From Angiostrongylus vasorum (Eukaryota > Nematoda > Chromadorea > Rhabditida > Metastrongylidae): 64,000 nt of DNA. Position numbers and translations under genes: made by a program. Shown in pieces: positions 1-11,704 of this stretch; position 1 is the stretch's first letter, and each line of letters starts with the position of its first letter. The notes beneath the pieces are model-generated. The model was not told the origin of the DNA and did no database searches. It saw nothing but the letters and a program-made list of their open reading frames with translations. The stretch spans positions 620,001 through 684,000 of the forward strand of contig JADANN010000391.1 of assembly GCA_018806985.1 (NCBI GenBank), read 5' to 3'.

Positions 1-61
1 AGAAGTGATATTGCCTGACTAATTTTTCCATTGTGACATGATCCGACACCACCTTTACTAC

Positions 62-480
62 ACTACGTGTGCCACATCGCTTCTTGCATCAGATTCGTTT
101 CGTCGCATCCCCCCCTCCAAAAGGATCTTCTAACTTTTTCTCTGTGTGGGTTTAGCAGCTGTTTAGTCCTTCGTATTCCTCTACGATTCTCATCGAATGC
201 AGGTCAAGTCGATTACCGCAGGAATCCTGAGAGATCCATGCTAGTGCGCTTCTACATGAGTTAGAGTGAGTGATCTTGTCCCCAGAAAATTTCAGTCCCA
301 ATTTTCTGGTCTCGAAGGGTGAGAGGCTTGGTGAGAAGACGAACTAGTACCTGGATACATTGGATCATCCCCGTAATAGATGTTAACATAGGATGCTACG
401 TCTCCTAACCAAATTTAGCTTTATCATTCTATTATTTATATCGTAAACGGAATCGTCGCGCATATTCATTAGGGTTGTCA
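62..480 (-). mobile_element. SINE-2, old copy in gene C intron 2
   Basis: Reverse-strand SINE-2 body and tail words are visible (the CAGATTCGTTTCGTCGCATC end is at 91-110). It is shared with gene B intron 2 (42180-42620) and hence older than the B/C duplication. The 65-codon ORF here is not a gene. Confidence 0.6.
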
Positions 481-985
481 AGGAACAAATGAGCGTCTTT
501 AACAATATTATTTAAAATGCCATAACTTGCTTCAAACAAAACTTCATTAGTTAAATTAAGAGCCATTTAAATTCACATATATTTGCCAATAAGAAAACAA
601 GTTTGTTTAATTTAGCGGCATAAAATTCTGGAATTGTGGGAGCGATGAATTCGTTGAAGGCACTCTTGCATCATCGAGGCTGGTGAAGCATTTCTCGCGC
701 ACAGAGTTGTCAAAGTGCTCGTCGTGGAGAAGAATTAGTCCTTTTCTGCTGACTAATGCCGGTCGTTATTCTTCGCCGAACCACAAACTTCGTTAATGTT
801 TCGAGTCATCTCTACGTCAGAGTTAGAATTCACAAAAGAAAAATTTGACAACATTCCGTTCTTGACATCTAAAATTTCCAAAGCTTAAAACATAATATTG
901 CAAGGTACAAACAATATCTTATTGGTAAAAGATGCACTAACTGAATAAATATTTTATAATGCTCATTTGTTTCCGCCACGGATCT
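481..985. other. Inserted sequence of unknown type in gene C intron 2
   Basis: Not present in gene B intron 2, whose homology skips from about 470 to about 4550. AT-rich apart from 640-790. There is no ORF of note and no clear inverted ends. It is either part of the LINE insertion event or an earlier element. Confidence 0.35.
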
Positions 986-3900
986 CCTTCATATGAGGGA
1001 CCTCCAGCCAGCTAGCTGCGAGGCTACGTGGCGTGTTCCCAGGTGGCATATAGGGAGCTTAATCGCGGACCAAAAAGCGACCTTTGCTTCCCTGAGACGC
1101 AGGTGGATCCAGGGGATGGAGTCCCTGTTTCTGCTGCGCCGATTTGGCGCATACATTCTGTATTTGCTACGCGTATTCATGCATGTTTGTGTGTGGTTGC
1201 GTTCTCGCTTATGCGGATTGTATTCTACGAATCAAATCGGCCAAGAGCCTGTAATCAAGTGACAGGGAAGTATATGGGAGGCGGTTAGGAGTCGCCTCCA
1301 ACAAGTAAGCTCCATGTCCACTCTGGGAGAGCCTGGCGAGCTACCCGTGAGTATACCTAGCCCCCACGTTCAGAGCCAAGCAAGCTATACGTGGGTATCA
1401 AACTGCTAAACACAGTAAAAAAAAAAACGGGTCTCATTCCCCGACACCGAAACAGCCCCCAATTTCGCAGCGTTGGATAGACGAGTGCGGAGAGGCTGCA
1501 AAAGTTTCAGAGTCAATGGCAGCTGCCAGGATCGTTAATAACTGAGGTGACGATCTGTGCCTACAATGCGCGTACGCTTATATCCGAGTCCTCGATAGAA
1601 GACTTGCTCATGCAGGCAAGAAAGATAAGGTACGACGTCATCGGCTTGGCCGAGACGAGACGACGTCACCGATTCAACGCCGTCTATGACACCAGAGAAG
1701 AACTGTTCCTCGGAACATGTGACAGTAGAAGAGTCGGCGGCGTCGGCGTTCTCGTCAACACGAGTTTGTCCATCAATATCGATTCATTCGAACAGCTTAA
1801 AACCTGAATCGGACGTTTATAATTAAAAAGATGTGGATCAGTACCGGCTTTGAGAATCTTTGTCGTTTACGCACCGACATCTAACTATGACGAAGAAGAT
1901 GTCGAAGCGTTCTATATGGACCAGGAGAAGTTCTACAGAGAAGACCGTACATTCTTCAAGGTCATCATTGGAGATTTCAATACCAAGATTGGACCAAGCA
2001 GAACGTCTGAAGAACGTCACATTGGGACCCATGGATTAGAGTGGAACGAACAGGGTGAGCGGCTATCTGAGTTTATCGTGACAACCAAGACCATCCATGG
2101 TAACTTGCAATTCCAGAAGCTGCGCCCTCAACGCTGGACGTGGGAAGTCTCCCAATGGAGAGTACCAAAACGAAATAGACCACATCATAGTAAACAGAAG
2201 GTTTTTGCCCTAACCGATGTCGCTGTTGTCTCAAAATTCTACACGGGATCAGACCACCATCTCCTTCGTGCAAGATTCTACTTCTCGCGGAGAGGAGAAA
2301 AAGCCGCTAAATTCAAAAAACCGAAGTTCGAGAACCACCGTGAACTGGGACATCTTAAATTCTTTACACGGCTGTTGGCAAGATGCCGTTGTCGATAACA
2401 TCAACGAGGAATACGATCGGCTCATTTAACGTCTTCATGTTAGCGCTATAAAAGCTGAGAATTCGAAAGTAACCAAGAGACGTCTGTCTCCAGAAACACT
2501 CGAGCTGATATGCCAGCGTGGAATCGCACGAGCTGCAGGCAACCGTGAACTAACGTCCGAACTTGCAAAACAATGCAGATGGGCGATAAAAGAAGATCTT
2601 AAAGGGAGAAGAGCAGCAGTAATGCTCGAAGCTGCAGAGGATGGGAAAAGTATTCGCAAAGCCCCACCGAAGCTTAGCCAATTACAAGACCAAGATGACT
2701 GCACTCCGACGCCCAGACGGAACAGTTACAGCACAGAGAAAGGCAATGGGGAAAATCGTTCACGAATACTACTCAGATCTCTTCGATAGCCACGTCCACC
2801 TTCCGTCATATGAATTAAAGGAGGATGGATATGTTGTACCACCGGTTCTCCATTCCGAAATCCGATATGCCATTTCGTCGGTTAAAAAATCGAACAACAC
2901 CAGGTCCGGACAGGATAAGATCTGAACACCTGAAGAACCATGCTCCAGTCCTCGTAAACACACTGGCTCGACTCTTCACACGTTACCTGTCTGAATGCAA
3001 GGTCCCCTACTCGGTGGAAGACCAGCATGACCATGTGTTCACGAACAAGCTGACGTTTCGGCGGATTTCGCCTTCCTCAGAGCCGCTTTCTATGAGGCTT
3101 CCACTGAGTATGTCGCGTGGAGACCAACCGCACACAGTTCACATGGAAGCATGTTATTGTTCAAGAAGGGTGACTTTCACGATATCGGTAACTATCGCCT
3201 AATCTGCTTGCTGTCTGTCGTCTATAAACTTTTCACTCGAGTCATCCTAAGCAGGATTGGCAGAACACTGGACAAAGACAGCCATGTGAGCGAGCAGGGG
3301 TTCCGAAAAAGGATTTAATACGATGGACCACATCCACACGGTAACAAGACTCATTGAAGTATCACGAGAGTACAAAAGGCTGCTCTGTCTCACTTTCATC
3401 GATTTAAAGAAGGCCTTTGATTCAATTGAGATAGAAGCAGTTATGGAAGGCATTGATAGTTAGGGACTCCCTACTCAGTACATAAAGATTCTTCGTGAGC
3501 TGTACAAGAATTTCACAACCAACGTATCACCATTTTACGACGATATTAACACTGACGTCAAAATAGTGGTTAGGCAAGGCTATACAATCTCGCCAAAATT
3601 ATTCACCGCCACCGTCCAGAATATGATGCGAACACTGGAATGGCATAATGTGGGAGTGAAAAGTCGATGGTCGGCAGTTACATCATCTTCGCTTTGCTGA
3701 TGACATCGTCCGTATAACACCGAACATTAGCCAAGCGGAACGTATGCTTGCTGACTTTGATAAAGCCTGTGGAAAGATTGGTCTTCGACTAAACCTCACA
3801 AAAGACGATGTTCATGAAGGACGGATTTGTTTCATATGCGCCATTCTCGCTCAACGGAAAAAAATATCTCCGATTGCTCCAGTTGTGTCTATCTAGGGTC

Positions 3901-4550
3901 GGGAAATCAATATGTTGAACAACTTAGCTCCAAAGCTGACCAGAAGGAAACGAGCGGCTTGTGGAGCTTTCAAGAGCATCGAGGATGTAATGAAGAGGAC
4001 AAAGAACACCCGACTCCGTGCCCACCTTCTCGACTCAACGGTACTTCCCTGCCCTTACGTATGCGTCAGAAACCTGGTCGCTAGATAAGCAGGATGAAAG
4101 ATCACTCAGCGTTATCGAAAGCGCAGTCGAAAGGACTATGCTAGGAGTATCCCATTTCACAGAAGTAAGAGAAAGGGCCCGAATCCCCCTACCTGTGCCA
4201 ACGATCGGAGTTCAAAGACGCCGTTCTATACGCCGTACTCTCGAAGATAAGGTGGGCTCGACACGTAATGCATATGAATGACAACCGATGGACAATAGCC
4301 GTTAGTGACTGGATTCCTCGGGATGTCAAACGTGCTGCAGGAAGACCACCGATTCGATAGTCAGAGTTCTTCACGAAGAGCCTAGGAGAAAAATATGATG
4401 CTCGACGAGCCCTAGGGCGAGCAGAACCCACTGGGCTACTCTTGCACGCGACAGGGAAAAATGGAAGAATTACTGGCGCCCGCTCGAGTCACTCGGCGAT
4501 CAACGGGAGTACAGGTGATACAGGTGATTTCTTTCTGCACAAGTTATTAC
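986..4550 (+). mobile_element. RTE-type LINE, copy 1 (near full length, many stops)
   Basis: The order is a 5' leader (986-1540), an apurinic-type endonuclease domain from about 1547 ([23 protein letters not shown] near 1866, IIGDFN near 1970, GSDHHL near 2250), then reverse transcriptase (FADD at about 3693, TYASETW near 4050) and a 3' end with CAGGTGATA-like short repeats near 4510-4535. It is dead: TGA at 1805 and TAA shortly after in the endonuclease frame, further frameshifts, and an R4 element nested near 3043-3155. Compare copy 2 at 60165-56840. It sits in intron 2 of gene C, antisense to that gene, and is absent from intron 2 of gene B. Confidence 0.85.
3043..3155. repeat. R4-like insert nested in LINE copy 1
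   Basis: Relative to LINE copy 2 (around 58190-58230), LINE copy 1 has about 110 extra bases between GAAGACCAGCATGACC and TTCAAGAAGGGTGAC. They carry the R4-type GACGTTTCGGCGGATTTCGC and CCTTCCTCAGAGCCG words. Confidence 0.55.
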
Positions 4551-4719
4551 TTAGTCGTTTATTTCCTTAGCTTGTGGTCGGAAATAAACATTGTCTTGAT
4601 GCTTTCTGCATCGCCTCTGCTTCAGTGAACGACAACATTTAACTCATGTGTGGTGAACTGCGTGCAGAAATTGTGACTTGGAACTAAAGCACGAGAATGG
4701 AGTAAAAGAGCAAGACGAT

Positions 4720-4990
4720 GCTGTGGTATTTGCAACACTTCGGACCTAACGGGTGATTGCTGATGGCAGAGATCGATAGAACTAGTTGAGAGACAGACGA
4801 AACTGAGCACGCGCATGGTGTGGTGGTGAACGCGTTACTCCCCGGAAAGGACAATCGCGCGTTCGTTCCCCACCGCAAACACCTGCGGTCCGGAGTTTTG
4901 CAAATATCTCAGCATTATTGAAGTTATATTTCGCAATATACACCCTGCCATTAAAAACAGTAGGCAGTAAATAATCAGTTAAAATTGTAA
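4720..4990 (+). mobile_element. R1 element, single unit with target-site duplication
   Basis: Element bases 4720-4990 are flanked by an 11-bp direct repeat, AGCAAGACGAT (4709-4719 and 4991-5001). The paralogous intron of gene B has that word once (42794-42804), which is a clear empty site. The core carries GGTGATTGCTGATGGC, GTGTGGTGGTGAACGCGTTA, CGCAGACACCTGCGGTC and GCAAATATCTCAGC. It has an A-rich 3' end. No ORF of note, so it is a non-autonomous element. Confidence 0.8.
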
Positions 4991-5211
4991 AGCAAGACGA
5001 TTTGCGCAGACCGCCCTTACGATCAGCCAGATAATTTCCATCTTGCATGTCTTTTTTGTTTCGTTCCCAATAAAGGTTTGAAATGACATTTTTCGAGAAC
5101 ATTTTGCTGGCGTTACAACAAGTTTTTATCTGTTTTTCCTCCCACTAAAGAAAGAGCAGGATTTGTTGCAGAAGGTTTGAAATGGCGGAACAAACTGAGC
5201 TCTCAACCAAC

Positions 5212-5294
5212 CTTCACTACGAATTTTTTCCGGGAGTTCTTTGTCTTTGCGCTGCCAGTCAGGGATGAATGAGTATAATTCTCGACATGAAACC
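5212..5294 (-). pseudogene. Gene C exon 2 (two single-base insertions)
   Basis: This is the homolog of 43103-43023 and 26962-26882. It starts after the TATTTCCAG acceptor with GFMSR, then shifts frame; the tail WQRKDKELPEKI is readable only in another frame. Exact length comparison (83 against 81 and 81 nt) shows two extra bases. Confidence 0.7.
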
Positions 5295-5950
5295 CTGGAA
5301 ATAGTGAGATTGTACGCAACATCTTTTTTTTTCGTCAAGTACTAGAAGGAAATGAAACCTTCCTTGGCTTACATGATCGAATTCATACTAATTTCATAAA
5401 TAGGACAAATTTTCGCGCTTGATTTAAGCAGTTCTCACTTCTCAAAGTTAATGAAAAGTTGGTGATATTAGGGAATCGGTCGAACTCATCCACTTAAGGT
5501 TACTTCTCAAAGTTCGATAATGTCACGGCGAAATTTGATTAATGGTGTTAATGAGTACGATTGACAATAAAGAATGATTAGTAATATTATTAATAACCTA
5601 ATTAATATTAATTTGGTTTTGTGGGAAAAGTTCTAGGTATTCACATTGACTAATCATCGCTAGCGCATCCTGTCAACCTTCATACTAATGCTTTCACTTA
5701 ATATCAAAAAAATTGTGCAAGGAGAACCTTTGAAATTGTTGGATTCTTCCTGGACGCGTCCAGTGTGAGCTCTATTTTTTTTCTATTCTGCTAGTTTATT
5801 ACAACTCTGCAAGGGTTCCCAATCTTGGGTTCTTTGCTGCCTGGACGACGCCTAATTTTCAGCCTCCATAGGTTTGGTCGCTTTTTGAAATTAAACAATA
5901 ATTTTTCAGTAACTAGATCTGATCTGATCTGATTAACTTCATCTGAGTTA

Positions 5951-6413
5951 AGCTGAGGCTGTGGTTGAAATCACAAGGTTTACTTTCTTATTTTCTGCCT
6001 CTGCAGTATTTACTGTAGCGTATTATGCGAAGTACAACCAAAACGATACTGAGATATTCGCAAAACTCGGGACCGCAGGTGTCTGCGAAAAGGGGAACGA
6101 ACGCGCTATTACCTTTTCCGCGGCTAACGCGTTCACCACCACACCAACTGGGTTCGCTGCCTATGGCACTAATCAATAGAACTAGCTGAAAGACAGGTGA
6201 AAATGAAGAACCCCCATGGTGTGGTGGTGAACATGTTAGCCTCGGAAAGGATAATAGCGCGTTCGTTCCCCTCCGCAGACACCTGCGGTCCCGAGTTTCT
6301 GTAAATATCTCAACATCGTTTTGGTTGTACGTCGCATAATACGCTACCGTGAAAACTGTAGAGGTAGAAAATAAGAAAGTGAACATTGTGATTTCAACCA
6401 CAGCCTCAGATTA
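5951..6413. mobile_element. R1 inverted pair, about 463-bp palindrome
   Basis: Two R1 arms face each other. The left end reads CTGAGGCTGTGGTTGAAATC and the right end is its reverse complement up to 6413. Both arms carry the CGCAGGTGTCTGCG / CGCAGACACCTGCG word and the ACGCGTT core. Unpaired sequence is limited to a short centre around 6150-6200. It lies in intron 1 of gene C and could form a long hairpin. Confidence 0.75.
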
Positions 6414-6418
6414 ATTGG

Positions 6419-6650
6419 GTTCAATGTCGATGTGGGCTTCCCAGATCAATCCCGTTGACGGGTGATTGCTGATGGTACTGGTCGACAGAACTAGCTGAGA
6501 GACAAGCGAAAACGAAGTACCCGCACCTTGTGGTGGTGAACGCGTTAGCCCCCCAGAAAGGGTAATAACACGTTCGTTCCCCATCGCAGACACCTGCGGT
6601 CCCGTGTTTTGCCAATATCTCAGCATCATTGTGGTTTCTTCTATATTTTT
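6419..6650 (+). mobile_element. R1 element, third arm next to the palindrome
   Basis: It starts with the TTGACGGGTGATTGCTGATGG region and carries GTGGTGGTGAACGCGTTAGC and the CGCAGACACCTGCGG word, ending around 6633-6650 where homology to gene B intron 1 resumes. Together with 5951-6413, it replaces sequence found in the paralog. Confidence 0.7.
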
Positions 6651-6877
6651 TAAGTGCAGAATACAGCTTTGGCAGAGCGGCGCCCAAAACATCTGTGTTT
6701 TCCAAACTATCAACCGAATGGTACGAGAACAGTTCTCTGTGGTAAAATAGACTACTGGAAAGAAATTGAGGCCTACTGTCTTACTACTGCAACAAAACCA
6801 TTGTGATACCTATAGGCGTCACACATCGCGAGACTGCTAGCTGATGGGCGCATGCAACACAGTTGTCAGTGGTGTTC

Positions 6878-6880
<3 letters not shown>

Positions 6881-6920
<40 letters not shown>
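6881..6920. repeat. (TA)20 microsatellite
   Basis: Forty bases of perfect TA in intron 1 of gene C. The paralogous site in gene B (near 44380) has none. Confidence 0.95.
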
Positions 6921-6921
<1 letters not shown>

Positions 6922-7627
6922 GACTTACCAAGTCATCCGAGATCAGGGCACTTCTACCAGTTTTTTTTCTGACGATAAAAACAATGAACGCTTGACCCCT
7001 CAGGTCAAGAAATTCACAGAACGTCAGTCAGGTAGAGATCATCGCTGAAAGCTTAACCACTTCCCATTCCAATTTATTTTGTATTTTTTCTTTCCATTTA
7101 GTTTGCTATCATTTTTTGGTGTAGCTGTCATGTGAGACAGCAATCTGAATTACAGTAAATTGGCAAACATGCTGTTTCAAGAGAATGCGACTGTGTTCGT
7201 CTTATAACATAGTGTTATTTTAGTTTGTCAAAAATAGCTTTTCCCAGAGCGCATAGAACATACCAGAAAATCAATGATTTCATCAAATACGGATCCCACT
7301 TGATTTGAGGACCGGAATTTGTCACATAGTATAATCGAATTAATGATATTTCCCACACGGAACGAGTTTTCTTTCACAAATTTTACACAAGTAGAACTAT
7401 GATAAATGTTGGAGACTTTGTGCCTCTATCTTTGATTGCTCACATTGAATACCGACTGTTCCTTTCTCGTCCAACTCTTTTCATGGGTAAGGGAGTGGGA
7501 AAAAACGTGGAAGACAAGAAAAAAATTCTGATTTTGTTAATTCGCTCATAAAAGACCCATAGCACTAAATTCATTTCTCATTCTCTCATTGATCTATGAC
7601 AACAAGACTTCTTGTTTCAATCGAACT

Positions 7628-8025
7628 CGGATGCTTGGATACTTGGACGACCCATCCTCACTCGTTGTGCAGAACCCAGCATTTTTCGGAGCTTTGTTGG
7701 CTTAGCCACTGTGTTTCTCTGGAGTCCCAGGGTCAACTTGGCTACTGTCTACCACAGGTCGTCACCAGCACAACCAGTCGCAGCCCTTGTGGATCAGAGA
7801 AAGATTTTCGACTATGCGACCAGTTTGATACCAGCACGGTAGTGGATCCGGTTGTTGGTTTACTCTTAGTTAGGCTGATAGAAACGTCGCACTCCTTCTA
7901 AGCCTGAGAGACCCTGCCGGAGGGATGAATCCCCGCTGCACATCGCAGCCCGATACCCAGGAACACCTCCCAGCCACGATGAGGCGGTAAACTATTGGGA
8001 GGTTCGAGAGAAACTACGAATCAAA
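7628..8025 (+). mobile_element. R3 repeat in gene C intron 1
   Basis: It starts with GCTTGGATACTTGGACGACC and ends near CACGATGAGGCGGTAAAC. Seven R3 copies are visible in the window. The paralogous intron of gene B lacks it (flanks resume near 45075). The overlapping 101-codon ORF is not shared by other copies, so I regard R3 as non-coding. Confidence 0.65.
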
Positions 8026-9308
8026 AACATGGTTTTTGAACCAGTAGGTCACGAGGTTACTTTATGTGTCTTTTGGTAGCAGATAGACGATGTGTTCCAA
8101 ATTCGAATAAAAAATAAACGCGTTGCCGTGTTTAGATTCATGGATCACTTTTTCATCTGGTTCGTTAGGAAGAGTGCAAGCATTGCTTTTACGCCAGGGA
8201 CTCTGCATGGTCCAAATTCGTAACGCCATACACTAGAGCTTGGTGGACTAACGTTAACTATTATCCTCTCATAAAAAAAAGAAGGAAACATTCCAGAAAA
8301 AGAATTGCTTGCTGTCGACAAAAAACAGGTGAAACTTTCCTGATGCGCGCTGCAGTAGTTTGATCACTTAAGATTTTGCCCATGACTATATCCCAATTCG
8401 TATAGTTCAGAAATCACCTTGAAAACTTTGCATTTTCTTTCGTCGTCGTTTGATGAAACACCAGAAAAATTCCATTAATACGAAAACAAAAGGCATTTAT
8501 TTCTACTAGCTTAATAAATGTAAATGTGGTTGGTGTAAACTAGATGGATCATTATTATCATGAGCCTCGCAAGCCCTGTTCTTTATTTCCATTCGTTTAA
8601 TGAATTTTTTGATCGCCGTGCACACCGCCTGTCTATTCCAAACATACTCACTTCAACGAACGTCATCCTTTGATCTATGAATCATTTCCACCGGTGAGTT
8701 CAACAGTTGTTTAAGGTGGCATGAGCTCTACCCAATACACATGTCGTCGGCCCGTTTGTTACCCTTTTCAGAGGTCCTAACTATGTAGCGCTCTTTGTCG
8801 AGTGAGAAGGCAAGCCTGCAGTTTTGGATGAGCGAACTGTTCAGTGAATTGCTTGAGGACCTCGGATACAACCACTTTTAGTAGTCTCCTTCATTTCCAC
8901 ACTTCTTTTTTCACTTTATTGCCCATTTTCATTAAGCTCCCATCACGGAGGTACGATGCGTTCTCTTTAATCAAACAACTATTCGTTTAGATCTCTTTTC
9001 TATGTGACTGTGATCCGTAAGGTAGTTTTTCTTCCGATTTATTCTACCGTTATCAGTATTAAGTCAGCTTTACTTTATACAACTTTGTTCTCGAATTTTT
9101 CAAAACCGGGCCAGATAAGGTGTAGTTTTTGACACAACATCAAAATCTACTACGATATGGATAGCAAACATGATTGCTTCTAAACGTACGTAAGGATTGA
9201 TTAAACAAGGGGATGTTTCATTAATAATGATTGTTACTTTCCTGGTTACTTTTCCATTATTAAAATAAATTAGTGTAAGTGGAAAGCATAAGGTCCAACT
9301 TTGCTCAC

Positions 9309-9449
9309 ATTGCCATCGCCGATGTCTTTCGCGATTTTGTTCGGTCCGAATGAGGCCACGGTGTTGAATTCTCTCTGCATATCTGTTTCGATGTCCTCCC
9401 AGGTTACATGTGTTTGGAAGAGTCCTTCGGCCGGTGTGTAGATATTCAT
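9309..9449 (-). CDS. Gene C exon 1
   Basis: This is an open 47-codon start exon with every landmark of the gene B exon (TPAEGLFQTHVTWEDIE, FGPNK, GDGN). ATG is at 9449, with AG then G directly upstream, and the GTGAGC donor is at 9308. It is less changed than gene C's own exon 2, so loss of function may be recent or exon 2 may be skipped. Confidence 0.7.
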
Positions 9450-10179
9450 CCTACGAGATGCTTTAAGACAAGATGATAAAACAAATACGGTTACATCGAT
9501 ATGGTATTTGTAACGAAGAAATCAATTGCGAATGATTTTCTAGTAGTGTTCCGAAACATGTCCCTATTGTAGCCTAGAGAGATCACGCGTCATTCATTTA
9601 AACACGGTTGTTGTCCAATTGCCATTCTAATGCCTACGAAGCGTTACATCTACGGTAAAGGTCACTTGGCCGCCTGATTCTCTAGGAGAGCTGTCTAGGG
9701 CGTTTCTACGTCTCATTTGATAGTTAAGCTCTTTCACCAAAAAATTTGCAAAACGATTATGGTTGAAACCAATCGAAAGAAAGAATTATAGGGATCCACA
9801 CATTCTGTTTCATGAAGGCTCATATAAAAGATTACCCTTTTTTGTGACGGCGTGTTTAGTTTTTCTCGGATCCCAGTACTGACTTTTTTCACTTCTTCAA
9901 CTTCTTTGATACACCAATAGTTCAACGGCAAACAAATCGTTATTACATAGTATTTTGTTAAACAAATAAATATTCGTCACTTTTTTAGAGGTGAACTATG
10001 AAGACACCACATTAATGCACTTAAATCTATCTATTCATGTCACATTTCTCTTAGAAGAGTATTCTGTCTAGGAATTTAAGATAACCGCATTTGCATTTTT
10101 TAATACAACATTGCAATAATCCAGATCTTCAAGCTATTGTATTAAATTCATCGCGTCACTTCCTCAAAAGTTGAGTGTA

Positions 10180-10440
10180 TCGCAGTGGTAGGAGGCGCCC
10201 TGCAATACGCACTGGATCGATCTGGCACCCAAGACTCACCAAGTCATCCATCACTCCGGGGTCAGCAAATTGGTGCCAGACTTGTCTGGAAAAATGGCAG
10301 CATTGGCTTGTACCTCGGCAGGCCAGTGCGGGCAACTGTAAAGGCCAGATATGCATTCAATCACCTCTAACAATGTTTAATCAGGACGAATGCATGGCGC
10401 CATCCCTCAGGGATTGATCAACGCCGAGAGGTTCATCATT
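10180..10440 (+). mobile_element. SINE-1 (tRNA-derived) copy
   Basis: The head has A-box-like TATCGCAGTGG and B-box-like GGATCGATCT. The body words GGGGTCAGCAAATTGGTGCC, AAAGGCCAGATATGCATTCA and CCCTCAGGGATTGATCAACG are shared by all SINE-1 copies. It is absent from the gene B upstream block. Confidence 0.7.
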
Positions 10441-10639
10441 GAGCTTCATTTTAAAGATCGATGTAGGCCTACTAATGGGCCACGTTTGGAACGCATTCAG
10501 TTATAACATTAAGGTCACAACGTTTGAAATTCGCATGCAAATTTTAGATTGAGATGTGTTTAAAATTTGCTAAAACTGCGATTTTGTCGTGCTACATTGT
10601 ACTCGATGGATCCCCGTCTAGAGCAATAGTTAAAGGCGT

Positions 10640-10900
10640 CCTGCAGTAGACAAAGTCGTTGGGTCTTTCTCACATGCGGCTAAACCAACACGTCCGTCAT
10701 TGCACGTTTGGCGAATTGGCGTCGACTTGTTTGAGAGTGCGAAAACACTGGCTTGACACATTGGGAGGTGATTGCAACTCAATGCATATACCAAATATAC
10801 AATCATTCACCTTAACGATGCTTGATGAAGTCGAATGCATAGCTCTTTCTGTTAGGACTCGTTAACGCTGAACGATTTGTCCGTCACACCTTAGCGTTTA
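10640..10900 (+). mobile_element. Old SINE-1-like copy (paired with 48140-48410)
   Basis: Only the 3' words survive (CTTAACGATGCTTGATGAAGTCGAATGCAT region, GTTAACGCTGAACGATTTG). It is shared with 48140-48410 in the gene B upstream block, so it was inserted before the duplication. Confidence 0.45.
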
Positions 10901-11038
10901 AGGAACCACCGTTAAAGTGGCAAAACTCCCTGCGACCTATAAGGGTAGGATTGTTTGTGATTAAGATGTGAGTGTGCCCTGGCACAGTTACCCTCGGCTT
11001 TTCATGAAGAACTACACTAGACCAAGGTTACGTATTCA

Positions 11039-11690
11039 ATGACAGTGACGAAGACAGACGTTGAAGAAGTGGTGGAGAACGTATACACCACCTCTGTGGA
11101 TGCGCGTTGGAGGTCAACGAAAAGGTTATACGAGCTTAACAAACTGCATCACACCAATGGTAAACTACTGATAAGAAATAATGAACTAGACAATCGCATA
11201 TGGTATGTTTGCAAGACCAAAAACCTTAGGAGAACATGTTATTACGATAAACCAAGAAGTTGGTCGCTGGCAAACACACAATGACATTAAAATCAAGTTC
11301 ATCACCTGATCAAGAGGGGCGACACTGTCAATCACTAGTTAGCGATGAGCATAGCAACAACAAGTGCACTTCAAAGGTTATTTATAAGGTGAATTCCCTT
11401 GGGCAAAATCCTAGAAGTATTTTTTGGAAGAATGGTTTAATTAAGGTGATCCGGAGTTAGTCATAGAACGTGCTGAATTCAGTGAATTGAATAGTCTTAG
11501 AAGGGGTGTGGTCTGTAACCTAGCAGAAACTACAGAAACATTGTTAGAGATTTCATTGAAAACATTGAGCGCTACCACAGCTAAACTCCTAGGAAACCCA
11601 TTGCTTAAGCGAGTCAACTTTTGCACTCGTCATTATTTGTTGTTAGTCTTGAAAGTTTTGTCAGTTTTATGGTAACCATACAGTGTAGAA
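11039..11690 (+). other. Duplicated unidentified stretch (paired with 48540-49130)
   Basis: An 81-codon frame (MTVTKTDVEEVVENVYTT, RWRSTKRLYELNKLHH) is open here but not in the 48.5-kb partner. Words such as AAATAATGAACTAGACAATCGC are shared at DNA level. It may be an old element; no motif is recognised. Confidence 0.25.
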
Positions 11691-11704
11691 ATATTTAGCT
11701 ATAA

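Larger units (their letters stand above)
5212..9449 (-). pseudogene. Gene C: partial CHK kinase-like (DUF1679) paralog, running off the left edge
   Basis: Exon 1 (9449-9309) is intact: MNIYTPAEGLFQTHVTWEDIE, then FGPNK and GDGN, with donor GTGAGC. Exon 2 (5294-5212) is 83 nt instead of 81. It has one extra base near the Pro-Asp of the DPDWQRKDKELPEKF motif and one extra T in the run before its 3' end, so the frame is lost twice. Sequence from 1 to 5211 corresponds to intron 2 of gene B with a LINE, a SINE and an R1 element inserted. Exons 3-9, if present, therefore lie left of position 1. Intron 1 (5295-9308) aligns with intron 1 of gene B. Probably a pseudogene, though only two exons are visible. 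Confidence 0.7.

Noticed and set aside
640..790. mariner/Tc1-like transposase fragment
   Set aside because: Some word similarity came to mind, but no transposase motif could be read in any frame and no terminal repeats were seen.
5126..5338. 70-codon minus-strand ORF containing WQRKDKELPEKI as a gene
   Set aside because: It is the frameshifted exon 2 of gene C read through its flanks, not an independent gene.
5988..6401. 137-codon minus-strand ORF across the R1 palindrome
   Set aside because: Frames through R1 appear on both strands in several copies because arms are inverted and low in stops. No conserved start or protein motif.
6881..6920. Promoter TATA array
   Set aside because: Simple TA microsatellite within an intron, absent from the paralog.
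7596..7901. 101-codon ORF in R3
   Set aside because: Other R3 copies (14.3, 39.6, 50.9, 52.8 kb) do not keep this frame; it is repeat DNA.
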